Below, piece by piece: positions 48,690 to 60,696 of a stretch of DNA of 64,000 nt. Each line of letters opens with the position of its first letter. The stretch's first letter is position 1. The notes below the pieces were generated by a model that was given only the letters and a program-made list of their open reading frames with translations, ran no database searches and had not been told where the DNA came from. The stretch is from Paulownia fortunei. Its lineage: Eukaryota > Streptophyta > Magnoliopsida > Lamiales > Paulowniaceae. Made by a program: the position numbers and the translations under genes. The stretch is from positions 7,396,841 to 7,460,840 of the forward strand of contig CM033116.1 of assembly GCA_019321725.1 (NCBI GenBank), read 5' to 3'.

Positions 48690-51600
48690 AAAACTTAGAA
48701 CAACTTGGGGTATTTATGTCTTATATCCTCTTCATGCTCCCAAGTTGCCTTTAACTAACGGTATTTCTTTGTTTCTCAAATTCTTAACTTCTCAATCTAT
48801 GATTTCCATAGGTTTTTCTTCATAACTCAAATCTTCACAAATTTTATTATCTACGGTTGAATATCACAGCTCGAATCAGGTACATACTTCTTCATCATAG
48901 ACACATGGAAGACATTATGGATACCTTACATCTCTTAGGGTAGATCTAATTCATCAGCTACCTTATTGATCCTCTTGGTGATTACATAAGGTCCTACATA
49001 GCGCGAGCTAAGCTTTCCTTTCCTACCATATCTTATTATCCCCTTCATTGGAGCTACTGTGGCCTTCGTCGTACATCTACATAATTCTTCTGCCAGCTTT
49101 GAGCCATCTTGATCATCTGTCAAATGATTCTTATAGCCTCAATTTCTTTCTTTTCTCCAACCTCATGCTAATATATAGGTGATCTAAATTTTCTCCCATA
49201 TAGTACCTCATAAGGTGCCACTCCAATTGTCACCTAGTAACTGTTATTGTAAGCAAACTCTACCAAGTACAAATATTTTCACCAACTCCCTTTGAAATCC
49301 AGAGCACATGCTCGAAGCATATATTCTAAAGTCTTGATTTGTCTACTTTGTCTATCCATCTATCTGAGGATTAAAACTTGTACTAAACTACAACTTGGTT
49401 CCCATGGTTGTCTGGACGTACTCCTAGAAATGAGAAGTGGATCAACTATCTTTATAAAAAATAATCATTTTGGAAACTCATGAAGTTGACAATCTCTTTA
49501 TCATATAATTGAGCTAGTTGTTCCATCGAGCACGTCACCTTGATTGCTAGAAAGTGGGTGGACTTTGTCAATCTATCAATGATTGCCCAAGTTGCATCGT
49601 AACCATTCGTTATTCTGGGTAATCTAACTATGAAGTCCATGACAATGTCCTCCCATTTCCATTCTGGAATTTAATTAGGTTGAAAAACTCCTCTGGGACC
49701 CTGGTGTTCTGCCATGACTATTCGACAAGTCAAGTAAGTACTCACATACTTCGCCATATCTCTTTTCATTCAGAACCACCAAAAGCTATCTTTCAAGTCA
49801 TGGTATATTTTAATAGATCTAGGGTGCATATAGTAAGGTATACCATGGGCTTCCTCCAATACTTTCTTTCTCAGTTCTTCATTGTTGGGGATGCATAAAC
49901 GGTTTCCAAAAAAGAGTACCCCATTCTTAGAGACTACAAAACCCTCACTTTTTTCTTTTTGTACCTCTTGTTTAAATTTTTGAATGCTTAGATTCTCTTC
50001 TTGCTTTTTCTGAATGTCATCAAATAGTGTTGGTGCCAAGGTTAGGGTAGAGAGTTGTTTCAAAATTATTTCAATCCTAAAGTCCAACACTTCTTTTCAT
50101 AGTGGTTGAGGTAGTTCGGATAAGGACATCAATGTTGCAGAAGACTTCCTACTTAGGGCATCATCTACTCTATTTTCTTTTCCAAGGTGGTAAATGATCT
50201 CACAATTATAGTCCATAAACCAATTTGAGCTATCTACGCTGCCTCATATTCAAGTCCTTCTAGGTGAAGAAATACTTCAGGCTCTAATGATTTGTGTAAA
50301 TTTTGCACTGAACTCCATACAAGTAGTGCCTCCAAATCTTAAGAGCAAAGACTACTACTGCCAACTCTAGATCATGGGTAGGGTAATTCTTCTTGTAATC
50401 ATTGAGTTATCTCAAATCATAGGCAATGACATTCCCTTTTTGTATAAGCACACCCCGAGACCCATCTTTGACGCATCACTAAAATTTTTGTAGCCCTTAT
50501 CCCCATCTACAATGGTAAGAATTGGAGCACTTGTCAATCTTTTCTTTAGCTTGAGGAAACTCTTCTCATAATCATCTGTCTATTCATACTTCTTTCCCTT
50601 TCGGGTATGTGTTGTTAAAGGTGAAGCAATTTTTGAGAATCCCTTAACAAACTTTTTATAGTACCTTACTATCTCGAGAAAACTTATGATCTCACTGCAT
50701 TCTTTAGTTAACTCCAACTACTTACCGCCTCAATCTTTATAGGGTCTACCATCACCCCATCCTTAGAAATTATGTGACCTAAGAAAGTCACTTGTTCAAG
50801 CCAAAATTCACACTTCGAGAACTTGGTATACAGTTGATGCTTCTTAAGGGTCTACAACATAATCTTTAGATGTTCACTATGCTTCTCCTGGGACTTCGAG
50901 TAAATAAGGATATCATTGATAAATATAATTATGAACTTATTGAGGAGTTCTCTAAACACCTGATTCATTAAATCCACGAATGTTGTAGGGGCATTCGCCA
51001 ATCCAAAAGGCATGACTACAAACTCATAATGCTCGGACCTTTTTTGAAAAGTAGTTTTTGGCACATCACTCTCCTTAATCTTTAACTAATGATAACCTGA
51101 CAGCAGGTCAATCTTAGAGAAAATCGTTGCTCCATTTAGCTGATCAAATAAGTCATCAATCTTGGTAGAGGACACCTGTTCTTGATAGTCATCTTATTCA
51201 ACTCCCGGTAGTTTATTCACATTCTCATAGACATATCTTTCTTCTTTACAAATAATATTGGAGCTCCCCATGGTGAGTGACTTGGGCGAATGAATCCGTT
51301 GTCAAGAAGTTATTACAATTGCTCTTGAAGTTCTTTCAGTTCTGCTGGAGCCATATGATAAGGCACCTTCAAGATCGGACTAGTACTAGGAATAAGTTCT
51401 ATCTCAAACTCAACCTCTCTATTTGGTGACAATCCTAGAAAATCAACAGGGAACACTTCTGGATAGCTGTAAATGACTGTCACTTCTTCTATCTTCTGTA
51501 TTTTTTCTTTCTTCGTTTCCACTTATTATCCAGGAAACTATAGTATCCACTAGCTATCATTTTTTGTGCCTTTAGAGCTGATAGGAACATCATGGACTTT

Positions 51601-53330
51601 TTCTTAGGTTCATCGATAAATTCAAATAGAGATTCAGCTTCAGGCTCAAACACAACTTTTCATTTATGGCAATCGATAGATGTACCATACCTACTTAAGA
51701 AAGCCATCCCCAAAATTACATCATAGTCATGCATATCGAATTAAGTTGCTATAGAGTTCTCTTTATGAAATACCTATTGCACTACATGTAGTGAAGATAT
51801 CATCACCTCCCTAGTGGATAGTAATCTATTACCTAAGTCATCCTGAGGTCCATCTAATTTCTTTGAGAAAGAATTATATATAAAATAAAATATCCCTCTA
51901 GTGTCAAATAATGCATTAGCAACATGATTAAGGATAACTATTTGACCTATGACAACAGTTGTGACCTCAACTGCTTCTTTCTTGGTGAGGGAGAAAACAC
52001 CTGCATTGATTTTTAATAGGTGTGGCCTCAAGTATCCCTTGATAAATATGAGATCCCTCGAGTGTTGTTTGTATTTGGTGGAGTTGTGCAGGATTATTCT
52101 GGTATTGGTTATGTTGCTGTGGTTGATTGATCTTGGTAAAGCAGTACTTGGATATATGCCCTCCTAACCAAACACATAATACCCACTCATGCCCTAATGA
52201 CACTCCCCTAGGTGCAACTTCCCACACTTAAGATACTGTGGATACTTGACTTGTTTGTAAGATGATCTTCATCCTCCTGGCTTTCCCTATGAAGTTTTGT
52301 GGCTTCAATACTTCCTTTTGTTGTTGTTGTTTCCTTTCCATTTTTCATTGCTGCCCTGAGATTTCTGGCCCCAAAATTTCTATGAATTTGATTCTTATTT
52401 TAAGATTGCCTCTATTGTGGGTTGTTACCCTTCAGGCCATTTTGATAATGTTATGCGATGAGGGCACTACTGATACACTCCTTAGCGGTTTGTGGCTAAT
52501 TGACTCCATTAGTCACATTATGGGCTATTTTGGGCCGCAACATCTTGAGCATTAGTCTAACCTTTTCCTTTTCACTTTTAACTAGTTGTGGGCATAAACA
52601 AGGTAGCCGGTTAAATCTTATTACAGTCTCCTCAATAGGCAAAACCCCCTAGCCAAACTCTGTGAACTCGTCATAATGTCTGTTAGTCATCTTTATATAG
52701 AATAACTCCTCAAATAAATCTATCTCAAAGTCGGCTCAAGTAATTTGATTAACATTTCTCTTCATCTTTATCTTTCCCACCATATTCTAGCATGTCTGGC
52801 TAAACATAAGCATGCATACTTTACTTTTCATTTTTAGGCTAGTCCAACAATTATAGTATACTCTCGAGAGTTTTGAACCAAGCCTGAGAATCAAATAGGG
52901 CTCTTGCCGCACTACTAGTGTTGGAGTAGGTAGAGCTACAGGGGAGCTTGTTTGTTGGCTCTCAAAGCATCGATAGTCTATTGTTGCTCTGCAAGCTATC
53001 TTTGAAGTTGAGCCACCATTTTAAGTAGATTGGATCCTGGCACTGCTTCATTCTCATTTTGCCCCTGACCTCAGTTTCAATGGACTTGCTCCCTTATTTC
53101 AGTAAGGTTAGGGCTATTATCATGGTCGTGAGCAACTAAGACATGTCCTCTCTCTATTTTCTTTTTATAACCTTTAATCATAACATTTTTTTCAAAATAA
53201 GTATGATATATAATCTTCCTAAGTTTTTGAGACAAGGTTCAGGAAACTTCTTGTAATACTTATACTAGAGTCTTATTAATTGAAAAAGAAATACTTTCTT
53301 ACTTGGAAGATAACAGAGTTGATGTATGGC
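48690..53330 (-). pseudogene. chromovirus gag-pol remnant
   Basis: Read right to left. Gag tail with a decayed zinc knuckle (52150-52200). Protease site, where the family's DSGAT appears as DTRGI (about 51905). Reverse transcriptase start with YPEVFPVDFLGLSPNREVEF (51313-51522). Reverse transcriptase core HYEFVVMPFGLANAP and FINDILIYSK (50852-51064), where FIDD has become FIND. RNase H to integrase junction (49770-50090). Integrase core MDFIVRLPR and IIDRLTKSTHFL (49452-49640). Integrase end SPMKG-like and GKLSSRYVGPY (48935-49123). Chromodomain tail ATWEHEEDIRHKYPKLF (48698-48749), which marks the chromovirus group. No segment longer than about 106 codons stays open. Confidence 0.83.
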
Positions 53331-53357
53331 GATAATGTGATAGAATGTCAAAAACCT

Positions 53358-53369
53358 ACTCTGATACCA
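53358..53369 (-). other. chromovirus primer-binding site, tRNA-Met type
   Basis: On the minus strand TGGTATCAGAGT, four bases inside the right LTR. Eleven of twelve bases fit the tRNA-Met complement. It fixes the right-hand LTR as the 5' one. Confidence 0.82.
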
Positions 53370-53373
53370 TAAC

Positions 53374-55650
53374 TATAACACCCCCTTAGTAGGACATTAT
53401 TTTCTGCATTACTTAACGCTATTTAGATCATTTTTTGGGTCAAGTCATCTAATGAAAATAATTTGGAATAATAAGGAAAAAAAAGGTCTATACTAGAGAA
53501 ATGCAATCTCTAATTTGTTAAAATACTAGAAAAAATTCTTGTAAAGTTCAAAGTTTACCAAAATTACAAGTTAACTAACAACATGAAATATTTGAATTAA
53601 TTCAAAGACTTAATAAATATAAGGTCACTCGAGAAAAAAAAACTAAATTCTGAAATTCCAACGCCACTATCACTTTACACCAACCCTACTATCCTCTGTG
53701 TCTACATTTTAGCCTTCCCTTTCCTTGCAATATGAGGATATAAATCTATAAGCAATGCTTAGTAAGCAAAATCATAAATCTCACAAAAACATATTGGAGT
53801 GATTTATTTGAAAATGCCTGAAATCCTTTTTTTTGTATACACACACACATATATACTAGTAAAGGCCCACGCATGCATGGTACCAATTGGCGCAACTCTA
53901 ATAGAACCCTGGATAGCTAGCTACCGAATTCCACCAGAGTAAACTCTTAACTAATAAGGACGGACTAGGAGCCTTAACGGCGAACTCGTACCCTAAACTC
54001 ATATGTGGGCGAACTAGCAGCGGCGGTTCCAGCCTCTTATAAAAAAAATACTCTTTTGAAAAAACTTTTACTCATATTATCTATTATGTAGTATGAAAAA
54101 AGATTAACTCAACATCTTTGTCAAATTTTGCTCATACTAACTCAAAAATACAACATTAACATAATATAAATCTGTCATTGACAAAACCATACACGACACT
54201 TGGTATGTACATGTATCATATCATAAAGGGATAAAAAAAATCAACCCCTCACATTGTAGGTGAGAGATGTACTTACTCCTTTTAACAACTTATGAAATTC
54301 CTAGTATCAGGTGACGTGACGTTTGAGAACTCCTTTGATGTGCTTGCCTTTAAGATGGTTCCTGTCAAAAATCACCATTTACATAATTACTATATATTTA
54401 TTAAAAATACTCACATATAATTTTTTTGGACATTTTAACATGAAAATATAAAACATATCATAAAATTAGATCAAAATCCAAATATTTGAATTCAGAATAT
54501 ATTTTTGAATACAATTAACAAAAAATGTCAGCATCAAATTTGCAGTGAACATACTTGATTCAAAATTCTGAATAAAATATTTTATTAAAATTTAAATATT
54601 TTAAAAACATTACTGGACATTCATAACATATAGATATATAACATAGCATAAAATCAACTCAAAAATCCTATCACATGAATTCAGAATATATTTTCAATGC
54701 TAGACATCAAGCAGTTAACAACAAAATATACCCAGTCATAAAGACATGCTCACAGACTGTACACATATATAATCACATATACATATGTTTATATATTTGT
54801 AAAAAGAGAGAAGTATAATTATAATAATTAATGCTTAATCATGATATAATATAACCATACATTGAGATTTCTCTTTTTTTTTCTCTTGCTACGTAGAGAA
54901 GCTAGGATGAGGTGTAACTATACTATTACTTTTTTTTATGGCTAAAGTAAAATTCTTGGGCGTGGTATATCCAACAGAAAAAAGAGAAAGAAGTAGGAAT
55001 GAGGCATGAGGGTGAGAGAGAGAAAGAGATTGAGATATCGTGAGTTTAGAGGGTGGAGTGTCTATGTTGTGGCTAATTTGGAAAATGAATTTTCTAAGGC
55101 CAATTATAGTGATTGAAGCTTAATTGTTCGTTTAGAATAATTTATACACCATTAAAACATGTGAGAAAGAAAATAGAAAGAGAAATGTTTAAATTTTCTA
55201 TTTTTATTTTTTTCTTAGTACGTTTATTGCATCAAACAAGGAAATTTAATATCTTATTCAACCATCATCACTCTTTCTTTTAATAGCGTCTATATATTAA
55301 CCAACTTTATGTATATATATATATATAATAGAATGAAATCTATATTAATAACAAGCTCAAAATATTCACGTAAGAATCCTAAAATATCATTAAATAGATA
55401 TTGTAATACACACAATTATTCTAATTATCAAAAAAATTCTAGTCAATTAAATAATTATCACAAACAAAATAAATCAATCAGCATAATTGGCATGTACTTG
55501 TCTTAGCACATCCAGTTGTTGTTGCAGTCACCTACATAGACACTAATTAAAAATATTAGTTGATCCATTTTAATAATTTTATCATAATTAAATAACATCA
55601 ATTCAATTTTTTGTTAGATCTAATAGAAATTTAAAAAATGGGGTATTACA
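53374..55650 (-). repeat. chromovirus 5' LTR
   Basis: 2277 bases, minus orientation. Has only two units of the 185-base internal repeat (landmarks at 54429 and 54615) where the other LTR has four, and about 170 bases near 53480-53640 that the other lacks. Its inner end reads TATAACACCC, one change from TGTAACACCC. The frame at 55309-55506 is in LTR sequence and has no motif. Confidence 0.85.
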
Positions 55651-56341
55651 GATAATGTTATGTTTTTCTTTATTTAATGATAGTGGTTAAAGTTATTGGA
55701 TTGACTCGATGGTGAGAAAGGATATCGCATGAGTTATAAGGTATACTGCTTAGTAACTTTTAAAATTGCATAGGAGTCTTGAGAATGGGAGTTATGTTCA
55801 CATGATCTATATATTGATGTAATTGAAGCTTGTTATCTACTTCTTATATATGGATGCAAATTAGAATCTTCAAAGAATATATTAGCTGAGTAAAGTCTGA
55901 TACAATGTCTCTTTCCCTTTGTTTTAATAACATATCAGCTCATTACATGAAAAATCTTCCACTATGAGTGGAATAAGACATATCCTATATATACCCCTAA
56001 TTTGAAGATGAAACTTCATTATGATATTAGTGACCTAAATATATTTAGAACAAGGTATGGGTAAAAATCTGAATGACCAAAATTGTTTTAGACAATTGAA
56101 ATTGAATTGCAGGAAGCTCAACATGTTAATGTCTAGACATTAATTTTTTTACTTTTGCAATAATATTGATTTATGGGCTTTCTTGATCATATTAATGAGA
56201 TTCCTATGCATCAGAAAATTTATTATATATTTTAAGTTTAATAGAAGTTCTTTAAGAGTAATGAAACATAAAGTTTCCAAAATGTTATTTTTATTGAAAA
56301 TATATAAAAATGTATATCAAAGTTTTGAAGTGAATTAGTAG
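55651..56341 (+). mobile_element. element X interior after the second LTR, segment 2
   Basis: Resumes GATAATGTTATGTTTTTC exactly where 45626 stopped, as shown by the uninterrupted copy at about 36984. Aligns with 42400-42890. Ends at 56341 where an unrelated dispersed repeat begins (GAATTAGTA then GTACAACTC, while the other copies read GAATTAGCAAAG). Confidence 0.75.
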
Positions 56342-57775
56342 TACAACTCTAAGGTTGCAAACCTAAGTGCTTGTGTCAAGTAATAAATTTATTGTGAGTC
56401 CGAGGTCGATCCATATAAAAGTTATTGAAAATTTCAGGATTATATATCTAAAAAAAAGATGGGTTTTATGTGGTTTAGAATACATATAAAAATATATATG
56501 CTATAACTAAAACAACCAAAGGAATAAAAATACTAAAGATCAGAGATCTGTTCATAAATTTTGGATGGAGGAATGATTATTTATTCTTTTTACCTTTTTT
56601 AATTGACACTATTGGAATCCATACATAATGAAGGTTCCAATAGAAAAGTGTTATTAAATAGCTCATGTAATAAAGTAATCATGATATTGTCTTATTATTT
56701 ACAATTTATCTCTTAATACTAATACTTGTTTATGGGATCAAGTATTTATGCACTTCTTTATTTACAACAAATCAAGGTTTCACGTTAGCAATTGGTGTAG
56801 TAAAACCAAATGTCTAGCTAAATGAGCCTAAGTATTTGTTGTGCTATTAGTGATACGTAAATCAAGAATCACCACAAAACAAGTGGGGTTTAGATGAAAA
56901 ATTAAAACAATAATACAACACACTTAAACATTATCTATCTTTATAACCATTCCTCTTCCTCCATTAAGAGGTTCACCCTTTTCCTTAGCAAAATAAAATT
57001 TAGAAAGACATAATGAAAGTAGTAAAGATTAAAAATAGAAGAAAAACTAGAGAATACATTTCTAGTACTACTAGAAAAGTTACATTACTACAAGAAAACT
57101 TACATTACTTCCAGAAACTTATTACTACTAGAAAGTTTAGCCTAAAGAAACCCTGTACCCCCCAATCTTACAAACTTAATACATGGCTTATTTATAGTAC
57201 TTGGAGTATGTTAGAGTCCAAACATATAATGGAGGAGTTAAATAATCAAGTGTATGCTAATTGTCAAGAGTTGGTAAGTTATTACACTAAATCCTTTAAA
57301 TTGTTACCTACCTGATTTAATTGAACTTTTAGACTGGATACAACCAGATTTTGATGATGATTAGAGAATAAAAGTTGTATATCTTTATTCTGTGATATAT
57401 TTTCATATGTCATTTGTCAAATTTGGAGTCTAATATGGGGGATATGATCAAATTACCGGATCATATTCAAGAGTCATTCTTCAACATCAGCAGTGTATTA
57501 TAGCATCTTTATTGACCCATTTGACTTATTTTCTTACCATCTTATCTTCAGGAAGCATGTTTATCTACCTCTTTTATATAACATATTCAAATTTCAGACT
57601 ATAAACAAACTTGGTGTAAGAGATCTAACCTAATTGGTAAAATAGGTTAGGACTAGGCTTAACTTTGATTTGAATTTTTGGTGATCTATTTTATACAACT
57701 ACTTGTAATCCAACTTCTTAGATCCTTACACATTTAGTATGGGATCCAAAGTTTGCATAAACTTGTAGATAAATG
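56342..57775 (+). repeat. unclassified dispersed repeat R, copy 2
   Basis: Second copy of the repeat found inside the Athila element at 30020-31390, in the same orientation, interrupting X interior. It begins GTACAACTCTAAGGTTGCAA; similarity fades after about 57700. The right-hand X flank could not be found, so no target duplication can be given. The 100-codon frame at 57013-57315 is not kept in copy 1. It may be all that remains of another Athila insertion. Confidence 0.6.
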
Positions 57776-58684
57776 ATTTATCAATCCATAGCCTCAATAA
57801 TTAACCCAAAACTATTTCAGAATCAAAAGTTATACCAGTTTTTCTAAAACTAGCATAAAAGAAGATAAAACTTTTTATTTTTATTTTTTTATGTTGATTT
57901 CCCATTTTATTCCTAAAATACAAAAATGATTTAATTAAAAGTTCTAATGATAATTTTAAAGTGAAAATAATTATATAAATCCTAATTAACTGTATACTTT
58001 TGAATGTTCATAACACCTCTCAACCAGCTTATTACTAATCCCTAGTAATTATAGCAAATGAAGTGCAGTACAAATAAAATGAACATGTCATAATGATCAG
58101 TTTAAAAGAAATATATAAAATAGTCTAACAAACACAAACAATCATTTTCCATATATCACATATGCTATCGAGATTTTATTATTTTTTTTAGAATTTCCAA
58201 AAGATATTGTGTGTATGTGCACTAATTCAACCTTTTATTCCATTGACCAAGATACATATAACTTCAAAATCAATTATGAAAAAGCCTCAACTCCGTATTC
58301 TCATAGGTTTTGTCATTTAAGTTGGTAAAGTGTTCACTCATGGAGTTGAAAAATAGTTAAAACACTCAGAGATGACTTAAATGATATACAAAGGTAGTCA
58401 CAAAATTTGAAATACATAGTCTGTCGTACCAAAATATGCCTCAAAATTTTATTGGTTAACATGAAAATGAACTAGTGAATTTTTGTTTTGTTTTTTTTAT
58501 ATATTTTTTTCTTTTTTCTATAAAGTAGAGTTTAAAAGATGTCACCTGAAATGTAGTTTATTGAAAAAAAATAAAGCTGAAACAACACAAAAAACACTAT
58601 TAATTTAAACTATTAAGGATAAATTTCACATACTAAGAGTCAAATTTATTTTGCATTTTCAACCACTGTCCCTGTTGGATTAAT
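57776..58684. other. non-coding stretch; T-rich block after the LOG pseudogene
   Basis: No gene recognised. The block 58480-58520 is very T-rich on the plus strand, that is A-rich on the minus strand, about 170-200 bases beyond the end of the minus-strand LOG-like sequence. It could be a decayed poly(A) tail of that copy. Confidence 0.45.
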
Positions 58685-59277
58685 TCACACATGCCAAGGC
58701 TGGATAAGGTTTTGTACATATGCTAGAAGTTGATCAATTAGTTGGTCAGGTGTTGGAGCAGAAATGAGGATTCGTCTCACAGACGATGAAATATAATTTT
58801 TTCCACAACATGATCTACAAAATATAGCAAACCATCATAGAAACTATTATCATTAAGAATACCTACAGGTTTATGGTGAATGTTGACTTGTGCCCAAGAG
58901 ATAACTTGGAATAATTCCTCCAGTATACCAAACCCATTAGGTATGGTGATGAATCCATCTGCATTGTTTAACATGTTAGAAATTGTATCTTGAATATGTG
59001 ACATATTTAGCTCATCTCCGATAGTCATACCTGTGATATTCTGTACTGTTAAAGGTTTTGAGATAACTTCTAAAACTTTGACTCCTCCTATCTGAGCAGA
59101 AGTAGCAATACTCCCCATTAACCCTATACTGTCTCCCCCATATACTAAATGAATTTTTCTTTTTGCTAACGTTCTACAAAGGTTATGGGTTGCCCCTATA
59201 AACTCACTATTTTTTTCTAGATTGGTTCCACAAAAGAAACAAATACAGTTCAACTTGAGAGTGGAAGACCCATTCAT
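58685..59277 (-). pseudogene. LOG-family (cytokinin phosphoribohydrolase) processed pseudogene
   Basis: LOG enzymes are cytosolic and release active cytokinin bases from their riboside monophosphates. The minus-strand frame from ATG 59277 runs 166 codons with the family layout: CFFCGTN at residues 13-19, YGGDSIGLMG at 46-55, ITGMTIGDE at 81-89, PNGFGILEE at 113-121 and WAQVNIHHKPVGILN after it. A one-base loss in the T run 58797-58802 breaks the frame; the usual C-terminal part (RRILISAPTPDQL) lies in the next frame and ends at 58685. Key residues are lost: the PGGxGTxxE motif has Asn and Ile in place of Gly and Thr, and the Arg of the HxRK stretch is gone (HIQD at 94-97). Plant LOG genes are normally split by several introns and this copy has none, so a retrocopy is likely. 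Confidence 0.85.
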
Positions 59278-59447
59278 TTTTTCTTTTCTTTTTTTTTTTT
59301 TGAAAGTGAGTTGTGCAAACTAGAGTAAGTACGGTGCTATTTATTGATGTGTGAATAGGAAAAATATTTATTGCACATCTTTTTTCTTGTTAGAAAGGTT
59401 GAAAATAAGGACACACAAAATTTAAAAATTATCTACTTACACGTGAA

Positions 59448-59690
59448 TTACATGTAGTTTTGATTGTGGCTTACATCTTCCTCTAATTTTATATCAAGTA
59501 ATGGTTTAAACGCCCTCAATGGGTCGAGGTCAACAGGGTCATTAAATCTCATATTCCTAAGACAATAATACTTATATTCATCCCGAAAGTAATTCCAAAA
59601 ATCAAGAATTGCATGATGTACTAATCCACATAAATGCATCTCAAGAGTCAATATAACGTCATCTAAAGAATACTTACTTAATCTATCCAT
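59448..59690 (-). CDS. unknown short open frame, 80 codons
   Basis: Starts MDRLSKYSLDDVILTLEMHL and stays open with balanced composition (Leu, Asp, Tyr, His, Trp), unlike the Phe/Lys/Asn-dominated chance frames around it. No transmembrane segment and no motif that I recognise. It lies about 170 bases upstream of the LOG-like copy on the same strand. Probably a piece of an old gene or transposon; expression is not supported by anything seen here. Confidence 0.25.
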   Translation of the reverse strand: MDRLSKYSLDDVILTLEMHLCGLVHHAILDFWNYFRDEYKYYCLRNMRFNDPVDLDPLRAFKPLLDIKLEEDVSHNQNYM

Positions 59691-60256
59691 AATGAATTGA
59701 ATTTTATCTTCTTAACTTTTAGAAACTATTCCTAAGGAAAGACACTTTGTGTTGCAAGTTCATCGAGCAAATTTGTGACGAACTTGCATTTTTTTTTGCC
59801 TTTGTTTTTTTGAATATATATTTTTACCAAAACCAGGCATGCGTCTAGTAAGCAAGTTTGAAAACTCATGTGAAAACTCACATGTTACTCTTATCTTTGT
59901 TTAGTTATCCATCATATGTCCTCTGGGATGTCTTATGCATAAGCATTCTTAATATTTGAATCCTAGTTTTATAAATTTTTAAAATTGCATTTTTAGGCAG
60001 AAAAGGAAATCATTTTTTGAGTGTTAAAAGAATGTTGACTATTTTGAAAAGAACAAGAAAAAAAAAGAATACGAAACAAATAGAAACTTTGTACAGAGAT
60101 TTTAGTTGTTTGGAAAACTGATAAGTTCGACTTTAATAGCCACGGAGTACAGTTATCAGCCACTTAATCGGGAAAAGAAAAAGATAAAATAAAAAAATCC
60201 TACAAAATAAATAAAGTTAGAGAAACTAAGTATATATACACACACTAATCATAAAA
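59691..60256. other. non-coding stretch
   Basis: AT-rich, nothing recognised on either strand. Confidence 0.5.
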
Positions 60257-60690
60257 GGGTTAGAAAAAAAATCCTCTTGTGAATTTTTTTTCTAGAAACG
60301 ATTTGAGTCTTTGTCCATTTATTTTGAATACATTACCATTTCTAGAATTCTCGATGTCAACCACCCCATAAGGATATACCTCTTCTAGAACAAAAAAACC
60401 GCTCCACCATGATATCAATTTTTCAAGAAACAAATGCGATCTACAATTATAAAGCAAAACTTTTTTACCAACCTAAAATATTTTTCTTGAAATTTTATTA
60501 TCATGAAAATCTTTGATTCTTGCTTATGAATTTTAGTATTCTCATATGCATCGTTTCTTAATTTTTGACGTTCATTGATTTGCAATTTGTTCAGTTTTGA
60601 AACTTCATCAAGGTTGAAGTTAAACATTTTTATTGTCTAATAAGTTTTATGTTCAAGTTCAATAGGTAAATGACAAGTTCCATAAACTGT
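60257..60690 (-). pseudogene. Ty3/gypsy (Athila/Tat-type) integrase C-terminal fragment
   Basis: On the minus strand the words CHLPIELEH (about 60670), NERQKLRNDAYENTKIHK (about 60540), LLYNCRSHLFLEKL (about 60440) and PYGVVDIENSRNGNVFKING (60300-60380) follow the order of the integrase C-terminus in Athila/Tat-type polyproteins. One stop replaces a Trp codon near 60640 and a frameshift lies near 60460-60480. No LTR, primer site or catalytic core is attached. It is an isolated scrap abutting the X fragment on its right. Confidence 0.8.
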
Positions 60691-60696
60691 TTTATT

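Larger units (their letters stand above)
45627..55650 (-). mobile_element. chromovirus (Tekay/Del-like Ty3/gypsy), minus strand, 10.0 kb
   Basis: LTRs at 45627-48658 and 53374-55650 with inverted ends TGTAACACCCC / GGGGTGTTACA. The primer site, gag, protease, reverse transcriptase, integrase and chromodomain remnants all read on the minus strand, so the 5' LTR is the right one. Flanks GATGA (45622-45626) and GATAA (55651-55655) are a 5-base target duplication with one change; the empty site GTGATAATG is visible near 36984. All coding regions are broken by many stops and frameshifts, and the LTRs differ in length by about 750 bases. Confidence 0.88.

Noticed and set aside
59278..59302. Pyrimidine-rich run just upstream of the LOG-like start as a promoter element
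   Set aside because: Simple T/C tract in a T-rich region. The copy is a probable retrocopy with no reason to carry a promoter.
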